Notes under the pieces: model-generated | Databases searched by the model: none | Seen by the model: only the letters and a program-made list of their open reading frames with translations | What the model was told of the DNA's origin: nothing | From: Paenibacillus azoreducens | GTDB taxonomy: Bacteria; Bacillota; Bacilli; Paenibacillales; Paenibacillaceae | Assembly: GCF_021654775.1 (NCBI RefSeq) | Contig: NZ_AP025343.1 | Span: 186,001-250,000, forward strand | DNA length: 64,000 bases | Direction of reading: 5' to 3' | Shown here: in pieces, positions 1 to 8,877 of the stretch | Layout: the number at the start of each line of letters is the position of its first letter | Position numbering within the stretch: the first letter of the stretch is position 1 | Made by a program: the position numbers and the translations under genes

Positions 1-1
1 T

Positions 2-253
2 TCCAACTATGCGCATTACTCGAATAAAGAAGTCGACCAGCTCTTCCAGCAAGGAGCGAGCGAAGGCGACGACGCCAAACGCGGAGAAATCTACAAAAAA
101 CTGCAGGAAACAATCGCTTCCGATGCGGTAATCTATCCAATCGCGTATACGAAAACGATCGTTGCCGTGGACAAGAGATTCGGCGGCTTGGACGAAGCCG
201 TGCTGAAACCGGTCGTCATCTTCGAGGACCCGTCCAAGTTGTACATGAAATAA
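2..253 (+). CDS. Peptide ABC transporter substrate-binding protein, C-terminal part (partial)
   Basis: Only the last 83 codons lie in the window; the frame is open from base 2 to a TAA at 251-253. The tail (SNYAHYSNKEVDQLF near its start, ending in EDPSKLYMK) has the look of the C-terminal lobe of family 5 extracellular solute-binding proteins, where a paired Tyr/Asn-Ala-hydrophobic segment precedes a run such as IASDAVIYPIAYTKTIVAV. It stands directly upstream of dppB-type genes, separated by a terminator-like hairpin at 293-320 and about 170 bp, which is the usual order for Dpp/Opp systems, where the binding protein is made in excess. The exact ligand cannot be read from this fragment. Confidence 0.8.
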   Translation, partial: SNYAHYSNKEVDQLFQQGASEGDDAKRGEIYKKLQETIASDAVIYPIAYTKTIVAVDKRFGGLDEAVLKPVVIFEDPSKLYMK

Positions 254-292
254 GGATGATCTTACTTAAATTGACTTTGTAAGCATAAAGCG

Positions 293-320
293 GTGCTGCG
301 CCATAAGGCGCAGCCGTTTT
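293..320 (+). terminator. Hairpin after the binding-protein gene
   Basis: An 8-bp perfect stem, GCTGCGCC (295-302) with GGCGCAGC (307-314), a 4-nt loop and then CGTTTT. The T-run is short, so partial read-through into the permease genes is likely, which would set a higher level of binding protein than of transporter. Confidence 0.6.
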
Positions 321-424
321 ACGTTCTCGTTAACGTTCTTTCGAATGCGTTGAATCATCCGCAGCAAGCTGCTCTGCCATGAACAAATATCGAAAAAGAG
401 AAACGAAGCTAGGAGAAGAAAAGC

Positions 425-1375
425 ATGAGAAGAATGATTGTCAGAAGATTATTGCAAACCCTGCCCATGCTCTTTTTTGTGTCCATTGTCTGCTTCATTT
501 TGGTTAAAGCGGCGCCCGGAGATCCCGTGCGTTCTTTTGTAACGCCAAACATGCATGCTGCGGACATTGAGCGGGTTAGGCATAATCTCGGCTTGGACAA
601 GCCTGCATATATTCAATATTTTATATGGCTCAAAGAATGTTTGACCGGCAATTTCGGTTATTCGCTTGTGAACCATAAGCCGGTGTTAGGACAGATTCTG
701 GAGCGTTTGCCCGCAACCGCAGGACTGATGGCGTCAGCCATTGCTCTGGCTGTTGTTTTGGCTATACCGCTCGGATTGATCGCGGGGGCAAACCGCAACC
801 GCTGGGTGGATAAGCTCGTTAACCTGATGGCTTATATCGGCATTTCGCTGCCGCTCTTTTGGCTCGCGATATTGTTGATGTACTTTTTCTCCATAAAAAT
901 GCATTGGCTCCCAAGCATGGGAATGCGCACGATCGGCGTCAATTCCGCGCTTGACGTGATCAAACACGGTATTTTGCCTTGTACGGTGCTGGCCATCGGT
1001 TTCCTGACAGTATACGTCAGATATATCCGCTCGAGCACAATCAGCCAATTGAAAGAAGATTACGTACAAATTCAGTATGCTTTTGGTTCGACCAAATGGA
1101 TCATTTTATTCCGGCATGTGATGAAGCATGTCCTGCTTCCCATCATTACGCTGCTCGGGATGTCCATGGGCGACTTGGTCGCCGGCGCGATCGTTACCGA
1201 AACGGTATTTTCCTGGCCGGGCATCGGCTCGCTGGGGATGACGGCCGTACGGGGCATGGACTATCCCGTCATCATGGGCATTACATTATTTTCTTCCGTT
1301 CTGCTGATCCTGGGGAATTTGCTTGCAGATATCCTGTATGGCATCGTGGATCCGAGAATTAAAACAACGAGGTGA
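425..1375 (+). CDS. dppB: Dipeptide/oligopeptide ABC transporter permease (DppB/OppB type)
   Basis: A 316-residue inner-membrane permease with one N-terminal transmembrane helix, a periplasm-side loop (residues about 30-95) and five further helices, the normal DppB/OppB layout and length. The EAA-type cytoplasmic loop that contacts the ATPases is around residues 210-235 (YVQIQYAFGSTKWIILF), followed by the family-typical stretch GAIVTETVFSWPGIG. The ATG at 425 follows AGGAG at 411-415. The gene starts a four-gene set with dppC, dppD and dppF in the same strand and tight spacing. Import of short peptides is the family role; nickel or other substrates cannot be excluded from permease sequence alone. 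Confidence 0.93.
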   Translation: MRRMIVRRLLQTLPMLFFVSIVCFILVKAAPGDPVRSFVTPNMHAADIERVRHNLGLDKPAYIQYFIWLKECLTGNFGYSLVNHKPVLGQILERLPATAGLMASAIALAVVLAIPLGLIAGANRNRWVDKLVNLMAYIGISLPLFWLAILLMYFFSIKMHWLPSMGMRTIGVNSALDVIKHGILPCTVLAIGFLTVYVRYIRSSTISQLKEDYVQIQYAFGSTKWIILFRHVMKHVLLPIITLLGMSMGDLVAGAIVTETVFSWPGIGSLGMTAVRGMDYPVIMGITLFSSVLLILGNLLADILYGIVDPRIKTTR

Positions 1376-1379
1376 TCTC

Positions 1380-2225
1380 ATGAAACGGAATAAATGGATA
1401 AACGTAGCCCGCGAGCTGATGGGAAACAAGGTGGGGATCGCCGCCGTCATTATTTTGTTTCTGATTACCCTGGCTTCTATATTAGCATTTCTGTCTACCA
1501 AGAATCCGGACCAAATGAACGCCCTTGCCCGGCTGCAGCCGCCAAGCAGGGATCATTGGTTCGGCACGGATGATTACGGACGCGACACGTTTACGCGCGC
1601 TTTGTATGGCGGCCGTGTCTCCTTGTCGGTCGGCTTCTTATCGATGATATTCGCAACGGTGATCGGCGTGACGGTCGGAGTTATCAGCGGTTATTTCGGC
1701 GGGCTGATCGACAGCCTGCTGATGCGTTTCCTGGACATCATCATGTCCATTCCGTCCTTCCTGATCCTGCTGTTGCTCAGCGTGTATTTGAAGCCAAGCG
1801 TGGGCAACATCATCGTGATTATTTCGCTGCTGATGTGGATGAGCATCGCCCGGGTCGTCCGGGCGGAGACGATGGCGCTGAAAGAGCGCGAATATGTGTT
1901 ATATGCCAAGGCATCCGGACAAAGCACATTCGGCATTATTTGGAAGCATATCTTGCCGGGGCTATTGTCTGTCGTCATAGTCAGCGCGACGAATAATATC
2001 GCTTCGGCGATTATGATGGAATCATCGCTCAGCTTTCTGGGCTTTGGCGTACAGACGCCGAAAGCGACATGGGGCAGTATGCTGAACGGGGCGCAGGGGT
2101 ATATCGCCCAGGCTCCGTACATGGCGCTGTTCCCGGGATTGCTTATTTTCTTGACTGTACTTTGCTTTAACATACTTGGAGATATTTTGCGAATCGGCCT
2201 GGAACCAAAGCTGGGCAAAAGATAA
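1380..2225 (+). CDS. dppC: Dipeptide/oligopeptide ABC transporter permease (DppC/OppC type)
   Basis: 281 residues. The frame is open further upstream (to 1323), but that part overlaps dppB; ATG 1380 has GAGGTGAT just before it and gives the normal DppC N-terminus, a short basic segment (MKRNKWINVARELM) followed by the first membrane helix. The early conserved segment HWFGTDDYGRDTFTR and the C-terminal ESSLSFLGFGVQTP with TWGSML are hallmarks of DppC/OppC. The start lies 4 bp after the dppB stop, so the two are translationally coupled, and together they form the membrane channel. Confidence 0.93.
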   Translation: MKRNKWINVARELMGNKVGIAAVIILFLITLASILAFLSTKNPDQMNALARLQPPSRDHWFGTDDYGRDTFTRALYGGRVSLSVGFLSMIFATVIGVTVGVISGYFGGLIDSLLMRFLDIIMSIPSFLILLLLSVYLKPSVGNIIVIISLLMWMSIARVVRAETMALKEREYVLYAKASGQSTFGIIWKHILPGLLSVVIVSATNNIASAIMMESSLSFLGFGVQTPKATWGSMLNGAQGYIAQAPYMALFPGLLIFLTVLCFNILGDILRIGLEPKLGKR

Positions 2226-2263
2226 ACCGCCGGCGTAAGACGAAAAAGGAGTGAGAAACCAAG

Positions 2264-3277
2264 ATGACCAAACAATTGCTGACCGTCGATGAGCTTAAGG
2301 TCTCATTCCAAACCAGGGACGGCCAAAATCAAGCGGTGCGCGGTGTCAGCTTTCATGTCGGCGCCGGCGAAACCGTAGGGATTGTCGGCGAATCCGGCAG
2401 CGGCAAAAGCGTGACGGCCAAAGCCATCATGGGTTTGATTACCCCGCCCGGGAAAGTAACAAACGGTAAAATCGTTTTTCAAGGAACGGACCTGAGCGGC
2501 CTGAGCGAAGGCGAGTGGCGCAAGCTGCGGGGCAACCGGATCGCCATGGTATTTCAGGACCCGATGACGTCGCTGAACCCGGTCAAAACGATCGGCTTCC
2601 AGATGGCGGAGGTGATTCGCCGGCACCGCGGACTTGGCAAAAAAGAAGCGATCCAGGAAGCGGTGGAAATGCTGCGCAAGGTCGGCATTACCGAACCGGA
2701 ACGCCGCGTGAAGCAATATCCGCATGAATTCAGCGGCGGGATGCGCCAGCGGGTCATGATTGCGATGGCCCTCTCCTGCAGCCCGGAGCTGCTGATTGCG
2801 GACGAACCGACCACGGCGCTTGACGTAACGATTCAGGCGCAAATTCTGGATCTTCTAAAGCAGCTCAAGGATGAATCGGATACCGCCGTACTGCTCATTA
2901 CCCATGACTTGGGCGTGGTAGCTCAGGTATGTTCCCGCGTTGTCGTGATGTATGGCGGGATGGTAATGGAAGAGGGCACCGTCGAAGATATCTTCTATCG
3001 GACCGGTCATCCGTATACCCAAGGCTTGCTGCGTTCGCTTCCTAAACGCGCAGGTGCGGGCAAAGAACGTCTCGTTCCGATTGAAGGCTCGCCGCCCGAT
3101 CTGATTGACCCGCCAGCGGGCTGTCCGTTCCGGGACCGCTGCCCATACGCGTTTGGCAAATGCTCGGAGCTGCCTGAGATGGCGGAGCTTGGCGAGGGAC
3201 ATCGTTCCCTTTGCTGGCTCGTGCAGGAACACAGCACGCTGGAACAGGCGTTAGCGGAAGGGGAAGCGGATCAATGA
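2264..3277 (+). CDS. dppD: Peptide ABC transporter ATP-binding protein (DppD/OppD type)
   Basis: 337 residues. Walker A GESGSGKS at residues 42-49, ABC signature FSGGMRQRV, Walker B LLIADEPTTALDV and a switch His in LLITHDLGVVA are all intact. The C-terminal oligo_HPY region carries the cysteine cluster GCPFRDRCPYAFGKC seen in DppD/OppD proteins (known there to be able to bind an iron-sulfur cluster). ATG 2264 is preceded by AAAAAGGAGTGAG. It overlaps the next gene by 4 bp (ATGA), the common arrangement for the two ATPases that form a heterodimer under the permeases. Confidence 0.95.
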   Translation: MTKQLLTVDELKVSFQTRDGQNQAVRGVSFHVGAGETVGIVGESGSGKSVTAKAIMGLITPPGKVTNGKIVFQGTDLSGLSEGEWRKLRGNRIAMVFQDPMTSLNPVKTIGFQMAEVIRRHRGLGKKEAIQEAVEMLRKVGITEPERRVKQYPHEFSGGMRQRVMIAMALSCSPELLIADEPTTALDVTIQAQILDLLKQLKDESDTAVLLITHDLGVVAQVCSRVVVMYGGMVMEEGTVEDIFYRTGHPYTQGLLRSLPKRAGAGKERLVPIEGSPPDLIDPPAGCPFRDRCPYAFGKCSELPEMAELGEGHRSLCWLVQEHSTLEQALAEGEADQ

Positions 3278-4161
3278 GCGAACAAATCTTGGTTGATGTA
3301 CGGAACCTGAAGAAGCATTTTACGAAGGGACCGGAAGTGCTGAAGGCCGTGGACGGCGTCAGCTTCCAAATCCGCCAAGGCGAGACGTTCGGGCTCGTGG
3401 GCGAATCGGGAAGCGGCAAATCGACGGTTGGGCGCTGCCTGATCCGTCTTTATGATTATACGGGCGGCGAGGTGTATTTCGACGGACAAAACCTGTCGAA
3501 GCTTAGCGATAAGCAGCTGAAGCCGTTCCGGCGGCGGATTCAAACGATTTTCCAGGACCCGTATTCCTCGCTGAATCCAAGCATGAGCGTGCTGGATCTG
3601 ATCGGGGAGCCGATGGATATCCACGGCATTTACAAACAGGCGGATGAACGCAAGGAATTCGTCGCCGGTTTGCTGGAAAAAGTCGGACTAAAACGCGAGC
3701 ATCTGTACCGTTACCCGCATGAATTCAGCGGCGGGCAGCGGCAGCGGATCTCGATTGCGCGGGCCATGTCCGTGCGGCCCGATTTTGTCGTATGCGATGA
3801 GCCGATCTCCGCGCTTGACGTGTCGGTACAGGCCCAGGTCGTCAATATGCTGGAAGATTTGCAGGCCGAATTTGGCCTGACCTATCTGTTTATCGCGCAT
3901 GACCTATCGATGGTGCGCCATATTTCCGACCGCATCGGGGTCATGTACAGAGGGCGTCTGGTAGAGGTGGCGGAAAGCGATGAGCTGTACGAGAACCCGC
4001 TGCATCCTTACACGAAGGCGCTCCTCTCCTCCATTCCGGTCCCGGATCCGCGTGCGGCGAACAGCAGAATGGCGGTTAAATATGAGGTCCCCACGGCAAA
4101 GGACGGCACAGTGCCTGAGCTGCGGGAAGTGAGTCCGGGCCACTTTGTGGCGGATCATTAA
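3274..4161 (+). CDS. dppF: Peptide ABC transporter ATP-binding protein (DppF/OppF type)
   Basis: 295 residues from ATG 3274. The frame is open back to 3211 but the extra part lies inside dppD, and the ATGA overlap with the dppD stop supports the later start. Walker A GESGSGKS, the DppF-typical QTIFQDPYSSLNPSM segment, signature FSGGQRQRI, Walker B VVCDEPISALDV and H-loop LFIAHDLSMV are present. The C-terminal motif LREVSPGHFVA is typical of the oligo_HPY tail. It is somewhat shorter than many DppF proteins (about 320) but nothing essential is missing. Confidence 0.94.
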   Translation: MSEQILVDVRNLKKHFTKGPEVLKAVDGVSFQIRQGETFGLVGESGSGKSTVGRCLIRLYDYTGGEVYFDGQNLSKLSDKQLKPFRRRIQTIFQDPYSSLNPSMSVLDLIGEPMDIHGIYKQADERKEFVAGLLEKVGLKREHLYRYPHEFSGGQRQRISIARAMSVRPDFVVCDEPISALDVSVQAQVVNMLEDLQAEFGLTYLFIAHDLSMVRHISDRIGVMYRGRLVEVAESDELYENPLHPYTKALLSSIPVPDPRAANSRMAVKYEVPTAKDGTVPELREVSPGHFVADH

Positions 4162-4181
4162 GTAAGAGGAGGCGCTGAAAT

Positions 4182-4610
4182 ATGGAAAAAAATCCTGTCA
4201 AGTTGTCCCAATGGGATGCGTTAATGCTGGAAGGACTGCGGGCATACGGATGGTCCAGTGAGGAATTGCTGCGGAAGGTTCGTGAACGCGACTTGCCGGA
4301 GGACCACAGCATTTATGAATTTGAATATGAGGAATTGGCGGCGTTTGCCGAGGCAGAGCCTGAGACTTTCGAGTCTGCGGTCAAGGACGGCTATTCCATC
4401 AAATACAACACGTTAGGGGGCCTTCGTTCCTGGATCGCAGTCGCGTACGGCTTGGAGCCGGAGATCAACCGCGAACCGGGGCAAGAATCGGTGACCGCCG
4501 AGCTTACGGACGCCCAGAAGGAGCGGCTTGAGTCCGTTCTCTCTTTGGGCTGGGCGATTCAGGACGCCGGAAAACCCGGCGTATACCGGATCGTTCCGCT
4601 CAATCGTTAA
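4182..4610 (+). CDS. Hypothetical protein after the dpp genes
   Basis: 142 residues, acidic, no signal peptide or membrane helix. I do not recognise a family. ATG 4182 follows AGAGGAGGCGCTGAA, a strong ribosome site, and lies 20 bp after dppF, so it is probably the last gene of the transporter operon; a strong terminator follows at 4617-4680. The protein seems to have two similar halves: an N-terminal helical part (LMLEGLRAYGWSSEELLRKV) and a C-terminal part (LESVLSLGWAIQDAG) joined by a segment that mentions YNTLGGLRSWIAVAYGLE. Base composition matches the neighbours, so it looks like a normal chromosomal gene. Confidence 0.75.
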   Translation: MEKNPVKLSQWDALMLEGLRAYGWSSEELLRKVRERDLPEDHSIYEFEYEELAAFAEAEPETFESAVKDGYSIKYNTLGGLRSWIAVAYGLEPEINREPGQESVTAELTDAQKERLESVLSLGWAIQDAGKPGVYRIVPLNR

Positions 4611-4616
4611 GCGATA

Positions 4617-4680
4617 AAAAAGCACCTTCCATGGATCAGTTCGCACGAGCATGCGTATTTGAGTCCGGGAAGGTGCTTTT
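4617..4680 (+). terminator. Strong terminator of the dpp operon
   Basis: A 13-bp perfect stem, AAAAGCACCTTCC (4618-4630) with GGAAGGTGCTTTT (4668-4680), encloses a 37-nt loop. It is A-rich on the left and T-rich on the right, so it could work in both directions. Confidence 0.8.
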
Positions 4681-4810
4681 GTGTTTTTGAGAAACGGTTG
4701 GCTGCTTGATCCGGAGTTTCTTGTTGCGAACGCGCATCTTTTTCTGGCGTTCCGGCGCTTATGGATTATGGATGAGAAGCTTGCGAAAGCACGGACAAAT
4801 GGGGAAGCTC

Positions 4811-4994
4811 TAACGAAACGTGGTATCGCTATTTGGGGCAAAAAGGGCATTTAAAAATTTTAACGAAACATGGTATCGCTATTTAGCCAAATGAAGAGCT
4901 CTTCATGAGCATCTATGCTAAATAACGATCCGGAGTTTCGTTAGATTCAATTTGCCCCCATTATTGAGAAAATAGCGCTCTGTAGTTTCGTTAG
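4811..4994 (+). repeat. Intergenic palindromic repeat cluster, TAACGAAAC family
   Basis: The gap 4681-5012 holds no convincing gene. It contains two direct copies of TAACGAAACRTGGTATCGCT (4811-4834 and 4861-4884) followed by two inverted copies ending in AGTTTCGTTAG (4921-4944 and 4970-4994). The second and third copies form a long imperfect hairpin (4861-4944) whose loop contains the perfect 16-bp palindrome ATGAAGAGCTCTTCAT. A second cluster of the same family is at 26042-26176. Confidence 0.75.
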
Positions 4995-5012
4995 AGAGCA
5001 GTGAACATGCGC

Positions 5013-6020
5013 CTACTTTTTCAAAAGCAAATAAATAAAATAAGGTGCGCCGATAAGAGCGACCACGATGCCCGCCGCAAGCCCGTCCGGATCGGCCACC
5101 TGGCGGCCGATGGTGTCGGCGAGCACGAGCAGCCAGCCTCCGATCAATACGGCTACCGGAATAAACAGCTGATTGCGCGGCCCGACCAAAGCTTTGGCGA
5201 TATGCGGCGCCATCAGCCCGATAAATGCGATCCCGCCCGTAACGGACACGGCGGAGGCCGCCAGCGCCACGGCTGTTAACAGGAGTACGACGCGCTCCTT
5301 GTTCAGCGATAGGCCTACCCCGATCGCTACAGGTTCGTTCAGCGATAGCAGGTTCAGCCGGTTGGCTTTATACAGCGTAAACGGAACCAGAATAATAAGC
5401 CAAGGCAATAACGCCCAAATAAAAGGCCAGTCCGTTCCCCATACGTTGCCTGCGAGCCACTTGGAGATGAAATCGACTTTTTCCCGCTTGGCGGAAGAAA
5501 TCAGCACGACCATCACGCCCGAGAGCGCCATGGAGAATCCTACGCCCATCAGCACCAACCGTATCGGCTGCATGCCGGTTGTACGGTTGTATGAAAAAAA
5601 GTAGATTAGACAGGAGGTCGCAAGTGCGCCCGCAAAAGCCACCAACGGCAGCAAATAAATAAATGAGCCGGCATCGATGGGGGCAAACAGGAAAAATACC
5701 GTTACCGCTACGCCCGCGCCGGAGTTGATGCCGACAATGCCCGGGTCGGCGAGATCATTGCGGGTAATTCCCTGCAAAATCGAGCCTGATAAGGCTAAAG
5801 CCATGCCTGCCAGCAGTGTAATAATGATCCGCGGCAGACGAACGTCGAACAGCACGAAATGTTCTTTGAACGTGCCTTTTCCAAGCAAGGTTGGTATAAG
5901 CCGGTCAAAGGAAAGGGAGGAATATCCCAGCCCCATGCTGACAATGGAAGTCAGCGCGATAAGGATAAGCAGGGCCAGCAGAATCAGCCGCTGCTTCCTG
6001 ATAATAGACGGATGAATCAT
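5013..6020 (-). CDS. Iron-siderophore ABC transporter permease (FecCD family), second subunit
   Basis: 335 residues, the usual length for FecCD permeases, with about nine to ten membrane helices. Family segments are visible: SGSILQGITRNDLADPGIVGINSGAG near residues 80-105, and toward the C-terminus GGIAFIGLMAPHIAKALVG, the loop that contacts the ATPase. Its ATG (6018-6020) overlaps the stop of the upstream permease gene (ATGA), so the two permeases are translationally coupled and probably form a heterodimer. It is the last gene of a four-gene operon whose promoter carries a Fur box. Which siderophore is used cannot be told from sequence. Confidence 0.93.
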   Translation of the reverse strand: MIHPSIIRKQRLILLALLILIALTSIVSMGLGYSSLSFDRLIPTLLGKGTFKEHFVLFDVRLPRIIITLLAGMALALSGSILQGITRNDLADPGIVGINSGAGVAVTVFFLFAPIDAGSFIYLLPLVAFAGALATSCLIYFFSYNRTTGMQPIRLVLMGVGFSMALSGVMVVLISSAKREKVDFISKWLAGNVWGTDWPFIWALLPWLIILVPFTLYKANRLNLLSLNEPVAIGVGLSLNKERVVLLLTAVALAASAVSVTGGIAFIGLMAPHIAKALVGPRNQLFIPVAVLIGGWLLVLADTIGRQVADPDGLAAGIVVALIGAPYFIYLLLKK

Positions 6021-7024
6021 GAGAATGCCTTTCCTCCTTTGCGCACGATGATGAGGAAGAACGGCAGGCCCAGCGCGGCGACGATGGCTGCCACCGGCAC
6101 TTCATAAGGGGCGCTGATGGTCCGGGCCAGCGTGTCGGCGAGCATCATAAATGAGGCGCCGGCAAGCGCGGACATCGGAATGGCAAACCGGTAATCCGTG
6201 CCGACAATGGCGCGTACAATATGCGGAATCATCAGCCCGACAAAGGTCAAGCTGCCTACCAGGGCGACGGAAGCCCCTGCCAGCAGAACGGTGACGATAA
6301 ATAAAATGGTCTTGATTCGGGTAGTTTTCTGTCCGAGTCCGACGGCGACTTCCTCGCTTAGGCTAAGAATCGTCAGTTGTTTGGACAGGCAAATCGCCAT
6401 GATGATGCCGATGACGATGAATGGCACAATGACCTGAAGTTGTTCCCAGTTGGCTCCGATCAGACCGCCTGATGTCCACATAGACACATCCTTGGATATT
6501 TTGAAGGTAATGCCGACGCCATCCGCCACCGCATACAGGAAAGCCGAGATGGCGGCGCCTGCCAGTACGATGCGCAGCGGCGAGAAGCCGCCCCTTTTGA
6601 CGGCGCTGATCCCGAATACGAGAGCCGCACCGGCAGCCGCACCGATAAAACAAGCCACCATCAAGCCAAAATAGTTGACCCCAGGCATAAACGCTACAGT
6701 CACGGCTAGCGCGGCATTCGCACCGGCCGTCAGTCCAAGCAGGCCGGGATCGGCCAGCGGATTTCGGGTCATTCCCTGCATGATGGCGCCGGAGACGGCC
6801 AAAGCCGCTCCGACGAAGACCGCCGCGATCTCACGCGGCAGGCGGATTTCGCGGAGCATCGTCAATTTTTCGCCGGTTTGGCTGCTTGTCAAAGCAAACC
6901 ATACATCCTTAATCGAGGTGTCTGCCGCACCTAACACCATCGCGAGTACGAAAACTGCAATCAAGAAAACGGCTGCCGCAATCAATTTATAGGTAAAGGG
7001 GATTCGTTCGATTTTTTCGCTCAT
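6017..7024 (-). CDS. Iron-siderophore ABC transporter permease (FecCD family), first subunit
   Basis: 335 residues and homologous along its length to the next permease: GAIMQGMTRNPLADPGLLG in the first third and GSLTFVGLMIPHIVRAIVG in the last third match the FecCD signature positions. A short cytoplasmic N-terminus (MSEKIERIPFTYKL) precedes the first helix. It begins 6 bp after the binding-protein gene ends and overlaps the following permease by 4 bp, which fits one transcript. As in FhuB/FhuG-like or FeuB/FeuC-like systems, the two distinct subunits together form one channel. Confidence 0.93.
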   Translation of the reverse strand: MSEKIERIPFTYKLIAAAVFLIAVFVLAMVLGAADTSIKDVWFALTSSQTGEKLTMLREIRLPREIAAVFVGAALAVSGAIMQGMTRNPLADPGLLGLTAGANAALAVTVAFMPGVNYFGLMVACFIGAAAGAALVFGISAVKRGGFSPLRIVLAGAAISAFLYAVADGVGITFKISKDVSMWTSGGLIGANWEQLQVIVPFIVIGIIMAICLSKQLTILSLSEEVAVGLGQKTTRIKTILFIVTVLLAGASVALVGSLTFVGLMIPHIVRAIVGTDYRFAIPMSALAGASFMMLADTLARTISAPYEVPVAAIVAALGLPFFLIIVRKGGKAFS

Positions 7025-7030
7025 ATCACA

Positions 7031-7972
7031 TTACTTCCCGAGAAATTGTTTAATAAAGAAGTCTAGCTGGTAATCCAGCGTTAAAGCATCGTTGAAGAAA
7101 AACGCTTTGGCGTCGGTAACGAAAACATGATTGTTTTTGACGGCGGGAATATTTTTGTACGTTTCCGTATTTTCGAATGAATTGTCCGCGTCTTTATTTT
7201 TGCTGAAGATCACATAATCGCCCGCGAATTCGGGCAGCACTTCCGGAGACAAAGCATAATAACCTTCTTTCAAAGCGGAGGCCTTCACTTTTTCCGGCAT
7301 TTTCAGCTTCATTTGTTGATACAAAATTTCTGTGCCGCGTCCCCAATTGTCGCCGAAGACGTACAGCTGTTTGTCAAAGCTTTCGATGACGGATACCGTA
7401 GCGTTTTCGCCGATTTTGGCTTTGATCTCTTCGCCGGCTTTTTCCGCGCGTTGTTTGAAGCTATCCACCCAGCTTTGAGCCTCTTTTTCTTTATTAAGAA
7501 GCTTGCCGATCTCCAGATGCTGCGTCAAATAATCCACTTTTCCATACGTAAAGGTAACGGTTGGAGCAATTTGTTTCAGCTTATCGATATTTTTAATATT
7601 GGACAGGCCGATGATCAGATCCGGATTCAGTTCAATGATCTTTTCCAGATTCTCGTCGGATACTTCCTGCACATCCTTTAACTTATCCTGGAAGTTAGGG
7701 TTGGCTTTGGACCAAGAATCGACGCCGATCAGGTTAACGCCCAGAGACAGCACATTACCGGTGAACGACGACAGAACGACGACGCGTTTCGGATCGGCAG
7801 GGACTTCGATAGGGCCGTTTTCCGATTGGTAGGTGATCGTTTTGGGTTTGGCGTTCTCCGCGGCTGCGTTTCCTTCCACTTTTCCGCCGGACGGCTCGCT
7901 GGTTTGTTTATTGCCGCAGGCGCTTAGAATCAGGATAAGACATAATAAAAATGGGAAAAATGCTTTTTTCAT
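7031..7972 (-). CDS. Iron-siderophore ABC transporter substrate-binding lipoprotein
   Basis: 313 residues. A lipoprotein signal peptide ends in the lipobox LSAC with the lipidated cysteine at residue 19, followed by a Ser/Gly/Glu linker. The mature part has the class III binding-protein pattern: PKRVVVLSSFTGNVLSLGV near the first lobe, ENLEKIIELNPDLIIG in the middle and a long connecting helix, then a second lobe with EVLPEFAGDYVIF. The ATG has GGAG-type spacing (AAGGAGCAGCACCC upstream). It sits between the ATPase and permease genes; the role is capture of a ferric siderophore outside the membrane. Confidence 0.92.
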   Translation of the reverse strand: MKKAFFPFLLCLILILSACGNKQTSEPSGGKVEGNAAAENAKPKTITYQSENGPIEVPADPKRVVVLSSFTGNVLSLGVNLIGVDSWSKANPNFQDKLKDVQEVSDENLEKIIELNPDLIIGLSNIKNIDKLKQIAPTVTFTYGKVDYLTQHLEIGKLLNKEKEAQSWVDSFKQRAEKAGEEIKAKIGENATVSVIESFDKQLYVFGDNWGRGTEILYQQMKLKMPEKVKASALKEGYYALSPEVLPEFAGDYVIFSKNKDADNSFENTETYKNIPAVKNNHVFVTDAKAFFFNDALTLDYQLDFFIKQFLGK

Positions 7973-8012
7973 GAGGGTGCTGCTCCTTTAGGGTTTTATA
8001 GAATCCGTCCGT

Positions 8013-8798
8013 TTACCGGATCAGGTTATAGGTAACGCACATCGGCTTGTTTGTCCGGGGGTCGCGTCCGATGGCCGCATCGATTTGATAGACCTGCTTC
8101 AGCACTTCCGGGCAAATGACTTCCTCGCCGCTGCCTGTCTTTACGATCTCCCCGTCTTTGAGCGCAATGAGGTAATCGGCAAAACGCGCAGCCTGGTTGA
8201 TATCATGCAGTACCATGACGATGGTTCGCTCCTGCTCCAGATTCAGCTTTTCCAATAGCTCCAAAACCTCCAGCTGATGCGCCATATCGAGGTATGTGGT
8301 CGGTTCGTCGAGGAAAATGATGTCCGTTTCCTGCGCGAGCGCCATGGCGATCCATACCCGCTGGCGTTGTCCGCCCGAGAGCGTATCCACCGGACGGAAT
8401 TTATACTCCTTGGTTCCCGTTTCTTCCAAGGCCCAGTCAATCACTTCATAATCCCGGGCCGTCAGGCGCCCGAACCCCTTTTGATAAGGAAAACGTCCGT
8501 AAGATACCAGCTCGCCGACTGTCAGTCCTGCTGCGCTTTCGGGCGTCTGCGGGAGAATGGCCATTTTTCTCGCCAGCTGCTTCGTATTTTCCTTGGCGAT
8601 GTTTTCGCCGTCGAGGATCACCGTTCCGGCCTGATGCGGAATGATGCGGGTGATCGCTTTCAGCAGGGTGGATTTGCCGCATCCGTTGGAACCGATGATC
8701 GCGGTAATTTTTTTATCGGGAATGCGCACGCTGAGATTTTTGACAATCGAGCGTTCGCCATATCCAATGTTTAAATCGGTGGTGTACAGACGGACCAT
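8013..8798 (-). CDS. Iron-siderophore ABC transporter ATP-binding protein (FecE/FhuC type)
   Basis: 261 residues. Walker A GSNGCGKSTL (about residues 36-45), Q-loop in MAILPQTPESAAGLTV, signature LSGGQRQRVWIA, Walker B IIFLDEPTTYLDM and H-loop VLHDINQA are all present in the order and spacing of FhuC/FecE-type ATPases. GGAGGCAAATC precedes the ATG at 8798. It is the first gene of the operon (ATPase, binding protein, permease, permease). A good Fur box lies about 65 bp upstream at 8863-8877, so the whole operon is expected to be induced under iron limitation. Confidence 0.94.
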   Translation of the reverse strand: MVRLYTTDLNIGYGERSIVKNLSVRIPDKKITAIIGSNGCGKSTLLKAITRIIPHQAGTVILDGENIAKENTKQLARKMAILPQTPESAAGLTVGELVSYGRFPYQKGFGRLTARDYEVIDWALEETGTKEYKFRPVDTLSGGQRQRVWIAMALAQETDIIFLDEPTTYLDMAHQLEVLELLEKLNLEQERTIVMVLHDINQAARFADYLIALKDGEIVKTGSGEEVICPEVLKQVYQIDAAIGRDPRTNKPMCVTYNLIR

Positions 8799-8862
8799 GA
8801 TTTGCCTCCTTATGTATCTCGTGAATTTTAAGGATAATCGGAGATAAACTCAAATAAAATGA

Positions 8863-8877
8863 TGATAATGATTCTCA
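8863..8877 (-). promoter_or_regulatory. Fur box of the siderophore uptake operon
   Basis: TGATAATGATTCTCA matches the 7-1-7 Fur consensus TGATAATNATTATCA at all informative positions but one. It lies in the 211-bp divergent region, upstream of the ATPase gene. The surrounding bases (AATGATGATAATGATTCTCA) add overlapping partial sites, as is common for Fur. Confidence 0.8.

Noticed and set aside
4681..4854. 57-codon open frame starting with GTG right after the dpp terminator
   Set aside because: The start lies at the edge of the terminator without a ribosome site and the end runs into the repeat cluster.
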